A DNA stretch of 64,000 nt from Pseudomonadota bacterium. GTDB taxonomy: Bacteria; Pseudomonadota; Gammaproteobacteria; Steroidobacterales; Steroidobacteraceae. Below are positions 8,840 to 17,042 of the stretch, one piece after another (the first letter of the stretch is position 1; each line of letters begins with the position of its first letter). The stretch covers positions 44,411 to 108,410 of the forward strand of contig JAEYUC010000106.1 in assembly GCA_023433705.1 (NCBI GenBank), in the 5' to 3' direction. The notes beneath the pieces are model-generated. The model did not search any database. It was not told where the DNA came from and was given only the letters and a program-made list of their open reading frames with translations. The position numbers and the translations under genes were made by a program.

Positions 8840-9457
8840 ATGGCCAGGTCCATATCCCTGTCGACCCGCTCGCTCGTGATGAGCGCGGTCTGGTTGCTGC
8901 TGGCCTCGTTGCTGGTCGCCTGCGCCGGCCAGAAGGAGCCGGCGACGAAGGCGCTGGCGCAAGCGGAGTCGGCGATCGCGAGCGTGCGCGACGACGCGAC
9001 CCGGTACGCGCCGGCGGACCTGCAGGGCATCGAAGCGACGCTCGCGGCGCTCAAGGCGAATCTCGCCAACGGCGATTACAAGGCCGTGATCGCCGGCGCG
9101 CCCCAGCTCATGAGCGCGGTCGATTCGCTCAAGACCTCGGTGGCCGCGAGGAAGTCGGAGGCGGAAGCGGCTGCGGCAGCCGCGTCCGGCGAATGGAATG
9201 CACTCGCCGACGACGTTCCGAAACTGGTTCAGGTCATCCAGAGCCGGGTCGATACGCTGAGCGCTTCGCGGAAACTGCCGAAGAACGTGAGCCAGGGATC
9301 GTTCGACCAGGCGAAGTCGGGGCTCGACATGATGAAAACGACGTGGGCCGAGGCCAGCTCCGAATATTCGGCGGGCGATCCGGTCAATGCGGTGGCGAAG
9401 GCGAAGATGGTCCAGGAGAAGGGCGCCGAAGTCCTCAAACTACTGGGCATGTCGTAA
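8840..9457 (+). CDS. Predicted lipoprotein, helical
   Basis: 205 residues with a type II signal: hydrophobic run about 14-27, lipobox LVAC, lipidated Cys about 28. The mature part is Ala/Lys/Glu-rich and helical, with no recognisable catalytic motif (for example ALAQAESAIASVRDD and AEAAAAAASGEWNAL). Anchoring in the outer membrane is likely because Ala-Gly, not Asp, follows the Cys. A good GAGGAG ribosome site lies 6 bases before the ATG. The function is not recognised. The preceding LysM gene suggests a cell-envelope role. Confidence 0.7.
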   Translation: MARSISLSTRSLVMSAVWLLLASLLVACAGQKEPATKALAQAESAIASVRDDATRYAPADLQGIEATLAALKANLANGDYKAVIAGAPQLMSAVDSLKTSVAARKSEAEAAAAAASGEWNALADDVPKLVQVIQSRVDTLSASRKLPKNVSQGSFDQAKSGLDMMKTTWAEASSEYSAGDPVNAVAKAKMVQEKGAEVLKLLGMS

Positions 9458-9554
9458 GACCGGGCATCGGGGCTGGCGACGGGCGGCCGGACGGCAACGC
9501 CTTCCCGACGCACGGCAGGCGGACGGATCGTGGTTCGCGTTATAGTCGCGCGCC

Positions 9555-10079
9555 ATGTTCGACCGACGCCAACTCGTCAATCTCGCCTGCGCGCTCATCT
9601 GCGGCGGCATGTTCGCCTATGCCATCTATTCGGAGAAGGTGCTGGGTTACGTGCCCTGTCCGCTGTGCATGTTCCAGCGCGTGTGTATCGTCGTCCTGGG
9701 CGTCGTGTTCCTGATCGCGGCGCTGCACCGCGCGGGGCGCGTCGGCGCAATCGTCCACGGCGTGCTGATCCTGCTGGCCGCGGGCACGACGAGCTGGGTC
9801 GCCGGCCGCCACGTGTGGATCCAGGCGCAGCCGCCGGGCACGGTGCCGGCCTGCGGAGCGCCGCTCGATTCGCTGCTGCAGATGTTTCCGCTGCACGACG
9901 TGATCCGCCGCGTCATGACGGGCGGTGGGGAGTGCGGCGTGATCGACTGGACGTTCCTCGGCGTCTCGATGCCGGGATGGGTACTGGTCTGGGCCGTCGC
10001 GTTCGGCCTCATCGGCATCGTGAACAACATCCTGTATCCCGGGCGGCAGCCTGCCCGGATTACGACCAGGATCTCCTAG
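9555..10079 (+). CDS. dsbB: Disulfide bond formation protein DsbB
   Basis: Inner-membrane quinone-dependent oxidase that re-oxidises DsbA. It has 174 residues (E. coli 176) and four membrane helices. The first cysteine pair is C35-P-L-C38, right after the first helix. The second periplasmic pair is C100 (VPACGAP) and C127 (GGECGVI). Its TAG stop sits in CTAG, where the complementary strand supplies the stop of pit, so the two genes overlap tail to tail by 4 bases. Confidence 0.95.
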   Translation: MFDRRQLVNLACALICGGMFAYAIYSEKVLGYVPCPLCMFQRVCIVVLGVVFLIAALHRAGRVGAIVHGVLILLAAGTTSWVAGRHVWIQAQPPGTVPACGAPLDSLLQMFPLHDVIRRVMTGGGECGVIDWTFLGVSMPGWVLVWAVAFGLIGIVNNILYPGRQPARITTRIS

Positions 10080-11077
10080 AAAATCAGCACGCCCAGCCAC
10101 CAGGCGAGCGCCGCGATCAGCGCGGACGCCGGGATGGTCACGATCCAGGCAATCACGATGTTGCCCGCGACGCCCCAGCGCACCGCGGATGTGCCGCGCG
10201 TCGTGCCGACTCCGATGATGGCGCCCGTGATCGTGTGAGTGGTCGAAACCGGAATGCCGAAGTTCGTCGCGAAGAACAGCGCGATGGAACCCGCGCATTC
10301 GGCCGCGAAGCCGCCGACCGGCTTCAGCTTCGTGATGCGCTGACCCATCGTCTTCACGATGCGCCAGCCACCGAACATCGTGCCGATGCCGATCGCCGCG
10401 AAGCAGCTCACGACCACCCAGGTCGGCAGGTGCGCCTCGGTGGTGATCCCGTTGGCGATCAGCAGTAGCCAGATGATGCCCATGGTTTTCTGCGCGTCGT
10501 TGCCGCCGTGGCCCACCGAGTATGCGGCCGAGGAAATGAGCTGCAGGCGGCGAAACCATTTGTCCACGCGGTGCGGCGGCTGGCGGAAGAAGATCCGCGA
10601 CACGATGACCATGATGGTCGCGCCGAGGATCATGCCGAGCAGCGGCGAGATGAAGATGAAGCTCGCGGTCTTGATGATGCCGAACGCGAGCAGCGGCTCC
10701 GTGCCGGCCTTCGCCAGCGCGGCGCCGATCATGCCGCCGATCAGCGCGTGCGACGAGCTCGACGGGATGCCGTAATACCAGGTGATCAGATTCCAGGCGA
10801 TCGCGCCGATCAGCGCCGCGAATATCACCTGGTTGTCGACGAACGACGGTTCGATGATGCCCTTGCCGACGGTGGCCGCCACGCCGAGGTGGAAGATGAA
10901 GATCGCGATGACGTTGAAGAACGCGGCCCACAACACGGCCTGCCAGGGCTTGAGCACGCCCGTCGAGACGACGGTTGCGATCGAGTTCGCCGCATCATGA
11001 AACCCGTTCATGAAGTCGAAGGCGAGCGCGAGCGCGATCAACAGGATCAGCGTTAGGGAGAAGGCTCCGAGGTCCAT
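10076..11077 (-). CDS. pit: Low-affinity inorganic phosphate transporter, PiT family
   Basis: PiT-family symporter that imports phosphate (often as metal-phosphate) with protons. From the ATG at 11077 it has 333 residues, a short bacterial PiT like that of Sinorhizobium. Both inverted family signatures are present: the N-terminal GFHDAANSIATVV (about 25-37) and the second-half GGNDAQKTMG. IPSSSSHALIGG and IPVSTTHTITG are the paired PiT repeats. About 9-10 membrane helices can be seen. It lies 20 bases downstream of the DUF47 gene on the same strand, the usual DUF47-pit operon. Confidence 0.93.
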   Translation of the reverse strand: MDLGAFSLTLILLIALALAFDFMNGFHDAANSIATVVSTGVLKPWQAVLWAAFFNVIAIFIFHLGVAATVGKGIIEPSFVDNQVIFAALIGAIAWNLITWYYGIPSSSSHALIGGMIGAALAKAGTEPLLAFGIIKTASFIFISPLLGMILGATIMVIVSRIFFRQPPHRVDKWFRRLQLISSAAYSVGHGGNDAQKTMGIIWLLLIANGITTEAHLPTWVVVSCFAAIGIGTMFGGWRIVKTMGQRITKLKPVGGFAAECAGSIALFFATNFGIPVSTTHTITGAIIGVGTTRGTSAVRWGVAGNIVIAWIVTIPASALIAALAWWLGVLIF

Positions 11078-11097
11078 GCGAAGGTCGCTCGATCCGC

Positions 11098-11739
11098 TTA
11101 CGCGTTTTCGAGCACGACGCTTTCGATCACGTTGGCGACGTCCTGGCATTTGTCGGTCGCCGACTCCAGTGCCTCGTAGACAGCCTTCATCTTGATGACC
11201 TGGCGCACGTCGGCTTCGTGGCGGAACAGCTCCGAAATGGCGGTGCGCATGACCTTGTCCGCATCCGATTCGAGCCGGTCGATTTCCTGGCAGATCTTGA
11301 GGATGGCGGGCGCGTCGGCCATCGAGGCCATGAGTCCGACCGCCGATTGCACGCGTTCGGCGCAATGCAGCAGCAGCTCCGCCAGTTGCGTCGCTTCCGG
11401 CGTCACATTCTGGATGTCGTACAGGACCAGGGATTCGCCGGTGTCCTGGATGAGATCGAGCACGTCATCCATGCGCGAGATCAGCCGGTGGATGTCGTCG
11501 CGGTCGAAGGGGGTGACGAAGGTCGTGTGCAGGAGCTGCACGGTGTCGTGCGTGATTCGGTCGGCCGCGTGTTCCGCGTCCTCGATCACCTTGATGCCCG
11601 CGGCGCGATCAATCTGGTTTTCGTAGTTCTTGAGCACGTCGGCGAGGGCGACCGCGCCTTCGACGACGAGCTTGGCGTGCTCGTCGAACAGACTGAAAAA
11701 GCGCCCTTCGCGGGGCATCAGGCGCGACATGAAGTTCAT
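11098..11739 (-). CDS. DUF47 family Pit accessory protein (PhoU-like)
   Basis: 213 residues, matching the TIGR00153/DUF47 family of PhoU-like helical proteins encoded next to pit. Visible landmarks are MPREGRFFSLFDEHA near the start, EHAADRITHDTVQLLHTTFVTPFDRDDIHRL (about 55-85, quoted in part) and a helical C-terminus. It is the first gene of the pit pair. In Sinorhizobium meliloti the equivalent orfA-pit operon is repressed by PhoB under phosphate starvation. A Pho-box-like site upstream of this gene suggests the same here. Confidence 0.9.
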   Translation of the reverse strand: MNFMSRLMPREGRFFSLFDEHAKLVVEGAVALADVLKNYENQIDRAAGIKVIEDAEHAADRITHDTVQLLHTTFVTPFDRDDIHRLISRMDDVLDLIQDTGESLVLYDIQNVTPEATQLAELLLHCAERVQSAVGLMASMADAPAILKICQEIDRLESDADKVMRTAISELFRHEADVRQVIKMKAVYEALESATDKCQDVANVIESVVLENA

Positions 11740-11796
11740 TAGTTTTCTTTCCCCGGTCCTACTTTGCGACGCGGAGTTTAGAGGGTCGGAGACGCG

Positions 11797-11814
11797 CTGT
11801 CACAAGTGCGTCAC
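11797..11814 (+). promoter_or_regulatory. Candidate Pho box in front of DUF47-pit, reversed orientation
   Basis: CTGTCAC-AAGT-GCGTCAC has the exact 7-4-7 layout and lies 58 bases upstream of the DUF47 start. It reads on the plus strand while the genes read on the minus strand. It is also inside the gap between the convergently placed dapE end (11834) and the DUF47 start, so it cannot serve a plus-strand gene nearby. A reversed PhoB site fits repression of the low-affinity importer. Confidence 0.55.
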
Positions 11815-11833
11815 CGACATCCAAGGCAGCCGC

Positions 11834-12961
11834 TCAGGCGAGCATTTCCTTAAGGACATTCAAATAGATGCGATGCAAACCGTCGATGTCATCGACGTTG
11901 ACGCTTTCGTTGACCTTGTGAATCGATGCATTGATGACGCCGAGCTCGACCACCTGCGCGCCGAGCGGAGCGATGAAGCGGCCGTCAGAGGTGCCACCGC
12001 CCGTCGAGAATTTCGGCTCGATGCCCGTCGCCGCGCGCACCGCGCGCGTCACGCCGTCCGACAACGCGCCGGGAGGCGTATAAAACGGTTCGCCGGACAC
12101 GTACCACTCGAGTGTGTAGCGGACGCCGTGTTTCTTGAGGATGCCCTCGACGACGGTCTTGAGGCCGTCGATCGTCTGCACCGGCGAATAACGCAGGTTG
12201 AAACGCGCCTTGAGTTCGCCCGGGATCACGTTGGGCGCGCCGGTGCCGGCATTGAAATTCGAGATCTGGAAGCTCGTGGGCTGGAAATGTTCGTTGCCCT
12301 GGTCCCAGGTCCGCGCGGTGAGCTCCGCGAGCGCCGGCGCAAACGTGTGCACCGGATTCTCCGCGAGCTGCGGATAGGCGATGTGGCCTTGCACGCCGTG
12401 CACCGTAAGGCGGCCCGACAGCGATCCGCGGCGGCCGATCTTGATCGTGTCGCCCAGGGCCTTCTCGCTCGAGGGCTCGCCGACGATGCACCAGTCGATC
12501 TTCTGGCCGCGCTCGCGCAAGGTTTCGACCACCTTCTTGGTGCCGTCGACGGAGGGACCTTCCTCGTCGCTCGTGATCAGGTAGGCGATCGTGCCTCTGT
12601 GATCGGGATGGGCCCTGACGAACTCCTCGGTGGCCGTGACCATCGCGGCCAGCGCGCTCTTCATGTCGGCCGCGCCGCGGCCGAAGAGCTGCCCGTCGCG
12701 CACCGTCGGCTTGAACGGATCGCTCTTCCATTCTTCGAGCGGTCCCGTCGGAACGACGTCCGTATGCCCGGCGAAACACAACACCGGGCTGCCGCTGCCA
12801 CGGGTTGCCCAGAAATTGTCCACGTTTCCGTAGCGCAGGTTTTCGATCTTGAAACCGGCGTCGGCGAGACGGCGGGTCATGACGTCCTGGCAGCCCTGGT
12901 CGGCAGGGGTCACGGAGTTGCGCGAGATGAGATCGAGGGTGAGGTCGATGGTCGCTGACAT
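11834..12961 (-). CDS. dapE: Succinyl-diaminopimelate desuccinylase
   Basis: Zinc M20-family peptidase that removes succinate from N-succinyl-L,L-diaminopimelate in lysine and peptidoglycan synthesis. From the ATG at 12961 it has 375 residues, the same as E. coli. Metal ligands are visible: H66 in FAGHTDVVP, D99 in GRGAADMK, and the catalytic/ligand Glu pair at 133-134 (SDEEGPS). The C-terminal GGTSDGRF is the usual substrate-binding signature. The other succinylase-branch genes, dapD and dapC, lie 14-17 kb away. It is divergent from pstS. Confidence 0.96.
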   Translation of the reverse strand: MSATIDLTLDLISRNSVTPADQGCQDVMTRRLADAGFKIENLRYGNVDNFWATRGSGSPVLCFAGHTDVVPTGPLEEWKSDPFKPTVRDGQLFGRGAADMKSALAAMVTATEEFVRAHPDHRGTIAYLITSDEEGPSVDGTKKVVETLRERGQKIDWCIVGEPSSEKALGDTIKIGRRGSLSGRLTVHGVQGHIAYPQLAENPVHTFAPALAELTARTWDQGNEHFQPTSFQISNFNAGTGAPNVIPGELKARFNLRYSPVQTIDGLKTVVEGILKKHGVRYTLEWYVSGEPFYTPPGALSDGVTRAVRAATGIEPKFSTGGGTSDGRFIAPLGAQVVELGVINASIHKVNESVNVDDIDGLHRIYLNVLKEMLA

Positions 12962-13010
12962 GGGTGCGCGCGTTATACGGAACGGCGACCACGTCAGCAA
13001 GGAGTTTTGC

Positions 13011-13034
13011 GAAATCGGGACGTTCCTCGATTTC
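13011..13034. repeat. Dispersed imperfect palindrome, second family, copy 1
   Basis: The arms GAAATCG (13011-13017) and CGATTTC (13028-13034) flank GGACGTTCCT. A close relative lies at 20682-20704 with the same GGGACnTTCCTC core and GAAATG/CATTTC arms. It sits in the divergent dapE/pstS promoter region, just upstream of the pstS Pho box. Confidence 0.5.
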
Positions 13035-13045
13035 CGGTCGGTCCC

Positions 13046-13074
13046 ATTTCATCTTCCTGCAATCTCGGGGTCAT
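13046..13074 (+). promoter_or_regulatory. Pho box (three half-sites) upstream of pstS
   Basis: ATTTCAT (13046-13052), CTGCAAT (13057-13063) and GGGTCAT (13068-13074) repeat with an exact 11-base period and 4-base spacers, ending 33 bases before the pstS GTG. This is the layout of PhoB-activated promoters, where the box replaces the -35 element. Confidence 0.65.
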
Positions 13075-13107
13075 AACTTGCCGCCGTCACAACCGGAGGC
13101 AATACAA

Positions 13108-14160
13108 GTGACTCGCAAGATCCTCGTAATTCCACTCGCAACCGCCGTCATGAGCGCGCTGGCGGTCGGCGCGCAGGCGCAGTCGGCGCGCGATTCCATC
13201 ACCATCGTCGGGTCGTCCACGGTCTATCCGTTCACGACGACGGTGGCCGAACGATTCGGCCGCGCCGGCCAGTTCAAGGCACCGAAGGTCGAAAGCACCG
13301 GAACGGGCGGGGGCATCAAACTGTTCTGCAACGGTGTCGGGCCGCAGTATCCCGACATCGTCAACGCGTCGCGCCGCATCCGGCCGGCGGAACTGCTGGC
13401 CTGCCAGAAGAACGGCGTCAGGGATGTCGTCGAGATCAAGGTCGGTTACGACGGCATCGTGCTCGCGGAGAGCAAGTCCGGCAATTCGCTAAACCTTTCG
13501 CGCAAGGACGTCTATCTCGCGCTCGCGAAGAACGTGCCGGATCCGGCGAATCCGTCGACGCTGATCCCGAATCCGTACACGACCTGGAAGGACGTCAACC
13601 CGAAGCTGCCGGCCACGAAGATCGAAGTGCTCGGTCCGCCGCCGACCTCGGGTACGCGCGACTCGTTCGTCGAGTTGTACATGGAGGTGGGCTGCCGCGG
13701 CTTCGCCTGGCTCGATGCGCTGCGCGGCCAGGACGAGGCGCGCTTCAAACGCGTCTGCCACACCGTGCGCGAGGACGGCGCCTATGTGGAGGCCGGCGAG
13801 AACGACAACCTGATCGTGCAGAAGCTCACGGCCAACAAGAACGCGGTCGGCATCTTCGGCTACAGCTTCCTCGAGGAGAACCTCGACAAGCTCAAGGGCG
13901 CGGTCGTCGACGGCGTGTCGCCTACCTACGAGACCGTTTCGTCGGGCAAGTACCCGGCATCGCGGCCGCTCTACATCTACGTGAAGAAGGCGCACGTGGG
14001 CGTGATCCGCGGCATCCCGGAATTCATCGCGGAATACACCGGCGAGGCGGCGCTCGGCGAAGAAGGGTATCTCGCCGACAAGGGACTCGTGCCGCCGCTC
14101 GCGAGCGAGATCGGGAAGATCCGCGAAGACGCGAAATCGCTCAAGCCGCTCAAGCTCTGA
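13108..14160 (+). CDS. pstS: Phosphate ABC transporter substrate-binding protein PstS
   Basis: Periplasmic high-affinity phosphate-binding protein. It starts at GTG 13108 with GGAGG 9 bases upstream and has 350 residues. The Sec signal peptide is MTRKILVIPLATAVMSALAV with likely cleavage after AQA (about residue 24). The phosphate-binding motifs are GSSTVYPF (about 34-41), TGTGGGIK and SGTRDSFVE. The C-terminal motif KKAHVGVIRGI fits the larger PstS family of proteobacteria. It is first in pstS-porin-pstC-pstA-pstB and is preceded by a triple Pho box. Confidence 0.95.
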   Translation: MTRKILVIPLATAVMSALAVGAQAQSARDSITIVGSSTVYPFTTTVAERFGRAGQFKAPKVESTGTGGGIKLFCNGVGPQYPDIVNASRRIRPAELLACQKNGVRDVVEIKVGYDGIVLAESKSGNSLNLSRKDVYLALAKNVPDPANPSTLIPNPYTTWKDVNPKLPATKIEVLGPPPTSGTRDSFVELYMEVGCRGFAWLDALRGQDEARFKRVCHTVREDGAYVEAGENDNLIVQKLTANKNAVGIFGYSFLEENLDKLKGAVVDGVSPTYETVSSGKYPASRPLYIYVKKAHVGVIRGIPEFIAEYTGEAALGEEGYLADKGLVPPLASEIGKIREDAKSLKPLKL

Positions 14161-14191
14161 CAACAAATTCACGAACACGGAAAACACCAGG

Positions 14192-15562
14192 ATGACTCGC
14201 AAACTACTTTCGATCGCGGTCGCAGCCGCCATGGCCGGCGCCACCGCGCTCACGCCGCGCCCGGCGCTCGCCCAGAACCCCGACGTCGACGCGCTCAAGG
14301 CGCAGCTTGCCGAGCTCTCGGCGAAGATCGAGCAGCTCGAACAGGCGCAATCGCAGACGAAGAGGACGGTCGACGAAGCGCAGTCCACTGCCGACCGCAC
14401 CGCCGACGTCGTCGCGCAGGAAAAGTCGCGGCTGTCCTTCGCGGGCGACCTGCGCTATCGGAACGAAACCTTTGACGTGCAGTACGTGGATCGCAACCGC
14501 AATCGCGACCGCGTGCGCGCGCGGCTCAATGCGACGTACCGCGTGAACGACTCCGTGACCGGCGTCATCGGCATCGCGACCGGCGGACCGGATCCGCGCT
14601 CATCCAACCAGACACTGACCGACCAGAACTCGCGCAAGGACTTCGAGCTGGACCTTGCCTACGTGACCTGGGCGCCGGGCGCCGCATGGCGAGTGCACGC
14701 CGGCAAGCAGCGTTATCCCTGGCAGCGCAGCGGCAGCCTGTTCTTCGATGGCGACGTCAATCCCGAAGGCATCGCAGTCAACTATTCGAAGGGCAACTTC
14801 TTCGCCGGTGTGTTCTACGACTGGCTTTCCGAGCGCGCGTTGTCGTTCAGCAATCCGACGACGGGCACCAACACCGACACGGTGATGTTCGGTGCGCAGG
14901 TTGGTTATCGCATCCCGATTTCGGATTCGGTGCGGCTGACCCTCGCGGGAACGTATTTCGACGTGGATGGAGTGCAGGGCTTCAATCCGTTCTTCGGCGG
15001 TAGTTCGTTCGGCAACACGACGACGACCGCAGGGTGCAATCGCGCGCTGGCGGCGAACGTGGCCTGTTCATTGTCCGACTTCGACATCGCGCAGGTCTTC
15101 GGTGATCTCACGGCGACCGTGGGCGGCCGTCCGCTGCGTTTCTTCGCCGACTACGCGAAGAACCTCGAGGCGGAGGTGAACCCGGTCGCGGGGGAGAAGC
15201 TCGACACCGCGCTCGCGGCCGGTGTGAGCTACGGCGCCGCGGGTTCCGCGGCCGGGACCTGGGAGTTCGGCGTGTTGTGGCAGAAGGTCGAGAAGGATGC
15301 GCTGTTCGGCCAGCTCGTCGATTCCGACTTCGGCGACGGCAACACCGATTCGAGCGGATTCGTGCTGCGCGGCGGATACACCGTGGCGCGCAACTGGACG
15401 ATCAACGCGACGTTGTTCCTCAACGAACTGTCGAACGATGTGCCGCAGAGCGTGACGGTGTTCAACGAAGCGACGGCGGAGCCGTTCGATACGCAGGTGA
15501 TCTCGGGCATCACGGACCGCGAGTACAAGCGGTTGCAGCTCGATCTGAACTTCAAGTTCTAG
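14192..15562 (+). CDS. Putative porin in the pst operon
   Basis: 456 residues. A signal peptide (about 1-27, cleaving after ALA) is followed by a short coiled coil (about residues 30-75, LKAQLAELSAKIEQLEQ) and then a barrel beginning RLSFAGDLRYRNE, with strand/turn alternation to the terminal aromatic residue (LQLDLNFKF). Coiled coil plus barrel is the layout of the 'putative porin' family related to OprO/OprP-like channels. Its place between pstS and pstC suggests an outer-membrane route for phosphate or phosphate esters; this specificity is inferred from position only. The starting bases are very like pstS (MTRKxL), which may be chance. Confidence 0.8.
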   Translation: MTRKLLSIAVAAAMAGATALTPRPALAQNPDVDALKAQLAELSAKIEQLEQAQSQTKRTVDEAQSTADRTADVVAQEKSRLSFAGDLRYRNETFDVQYVDRNRNRDRVRARLNATYRVNDSVTGVIGIATGGPDPRSSNQTLTDQNSRKDFELDLAYVTWAPGAAWRVHAGKQRYPWQRSGSLFFDGDVNPEGIAVNYSKGNFFAGVFYDWLSERALSFSNPTTGTNTDTVMFGAQVGYRIPISDSVRLTLAGTYFDVDGVQGFNPFFGGSSFGNTTTTAGCNRALAANVACSLSDFDIAQVFGDLTATVGGRPLRFFADYAKNLEAEVNPVAGEKLDTALAAGVSYGAAGSAAGTWEFGVLWQKVEKDALFGQLVDSDFGDGNTDSSGFVLRGGYTVARNWTINATLFLNELSNDVPQSVTVFNEATAEPFDTQVISGITDREYKRLQLDLNFKF

Positions 15563-15569
15563 GACGAAA

Positions 15570-15594
15570 GGGGACAGATTTCAAATCTGTCCCC
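15570..15594. repeat. REP-like palindrome, GGGGACAGA family
   Basis: Perfect 12-base arms (GGGGACAGATTT / AAATCTGTCCCC) around a single C, starting 7 bases after the porin stop and 60 bases before pstC. It could lower expression of pstC-pstA-pstB relative to pstS by acting as a mild terminator or RNA stabiliser within the operon. Related copies are at 51318-51371 and 52362-52387, with half copies at 7865 and 34965. Confidence 0.8.
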
Positions 15595-15653
15595 TCCCGA
15601 CGCGCGCGTATTCACGAGCCTGTAACAAAGCCCCGTCAAAGTACGGGCACATC

Positions 15654-17042
15654 ATGACTCCCGCGAGCCTGCTCATCATGCTGGCCCTGCTTTCGGTGGG
15701 CGCCTTCTGGATCGGCAAATCCCGATCTCTCGCCCTCGTGGGCGGGAGCCGCGGGGTGCGCCAGCTGCACTCGCTGCCCAGTCACTACGGGTTCATGACG
15801 GCGTTGTGGTGTGCGTTGCCCGCGCTCGCCGTCGTCGGGCTCTGGCTGGCGTTCCAGGACGCGATCATCCTGCGGCTCGTCACCAGCGAGATGCCCCATA
15901 CCGTCCGCGCAGCGCCGCCGAGCGAGTTGTCGCTGGTGCTCAACGACGTGCGCAACCTGGTCGCGAACAACGTGCCCGCGGAGAGCGTCAGCGAAGCGGT
16001 GCGGGCAGCGGCGGAGCGGTACGTCGAACTGCGATACGTGAGCCGCATGGCGCTCACCGTCCTCGTGCTGGCGATGGCCATCGCCGCGACGCTGGTAGTC
16101 AGGGCGCGCATCTCGCCGCAGGTCCGCGCGCGCAACGGCGTCGAGCGCGTAGTCGAGTGGCTGCTGATCGGCTGTTCGACCATCGCCGTGTTCACGACGG
16201 TCGGAATCGTCGCCTCGGTGGCGTTCGAAGCGTTTCGGTTCTTCTCGTTCGTGTCGCCGATCGATTTCCTGTTCGGCACCTCGTGGAGCCCGCAGATGGC
16301 CATTCGCGCGGACCAGGTCGGTTCGTCGGGTTCGTTCGGCGCCGTGCCGCTGTTCGCGGGCACGCTGCTGATCTCGTTCGTCGCGATGATCATCGCGGTG
16401 CCGATCGGCCTGTTCTCGGCCATCTACCTCGCCGAATATGCCCATCCGGGATTCCGCACCTGGGCGAAGCCGCTGCTCGAGGTGCTCGCGGGTGTGCCTA
16501 CCGTCGTGTACGGATTCTTCGCGGCGCTCACCGTGGGTCCTGCGCTGCGCGGCTGGGGCGAGGGCATCGGCCTCGACGTCGCGTCGGAAAGCGCACTCGC
16601 GGCGGGACTCGTCATGGGCATCATGATCATCCCGTTCGTGTCCTCGCTCGCGGACGACATGATCCGCGCCGTACCGCAGAGCCTGCGCGACGGCGCATAC
16701 GCATTGGGCGCGACGCGCTCGGAGACGATCCGGCAGGTGGTGATGCGCGCGGCGCTGCCCGGCATCGTGGGTGGCGTGTTGCTCGCGGTGTCGCGCGCGA
16801 TCGGCGAGACCATGATCGTCGTGATGGCCGCGGGCCTCGCCGCGAATCTCACCGCGAACCCGCTCGAGGCCGTGACCACCGTGACCGTGCAGATCGTGAC
16901 GCTGCTGGTCGGCGACCAGGAGTTCGACAGCCCGAAGACGCTCGCGGCCTTCGCGCTCGGACTGGTGTTGTTCCTGGTCACTCTGGCGCTCAACGTGCTC
17001 GCGCTCCACATCGTGCGGAAATACCGTGAACAGTACGAGTGA
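15654..17042 (+). CDS. pstC: Phosphate ABC transporter permease PstC
   Basis: Inner-membrane permease of the Pst importer. It has 462 residues, longer than E. coli PstC (319) because of an N-terminal region of about 150 residues. That region has extra membrane helices and a soluble stretch (about 75-125, SELSLVLNDVRNLVANN) before the core. The core carries the permease signature ...ALPGIVGGVLLAVSRAIGETMIV (EAA loop, about residues 365-390). Upstream, TATTCAC-GAGC-CTGTAAC (15609-15626) resembles a weak Pho box, but I do not list it separately. The stop overlaps pstA by 17 bases. Confidence 0.93.
   Translation: MTPASLLIMLALLSVGAFWIGKSRSLALVGGSRGVRQLHSLPSHYGFMTALWCALPALAVVGLWLAFQDAIILRLVTSEMPHTVRAAPPSELSLVLNDVRNLVANNVPAESVSEAVRAAAERYVELRYVSRMALTVLVLAMAIAATLVVRARISPQVRARNGVERVVEWLLIGCSTIAVFTTVGIVASVAFEAFRFFSFVSPIDFLFGTSWSPQMAIRADQVGSSGSFGAVPLFAGTLLISFVAMIIAVPIGLFSAIYLAEYAHPGFRTWAKPLLEVLAGVPTVVYGFFAALTVGPALRGWGEGIGLDVASESALAAGLVMGIMIIPFVSSLADDMIRAVPQSLRDGAYALGATRSETIRQVVMRAALPGIVGGVLLAVSRAIGETMIVVMAAGLAANLTANPLEAVTTVTVQIVTLLVGDQEFDSPKTLAAFALGLVLFLVTLALNVLALHIVRKYREQYE

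Noticed and set aside
15609..15626. Possible Pho box before pstC (TATTCAC-GAGC-CTGTAAC)
   Set aside because: Only the second half-site is a good match and the next repeat is out of phase; kept as a remark under pstC.
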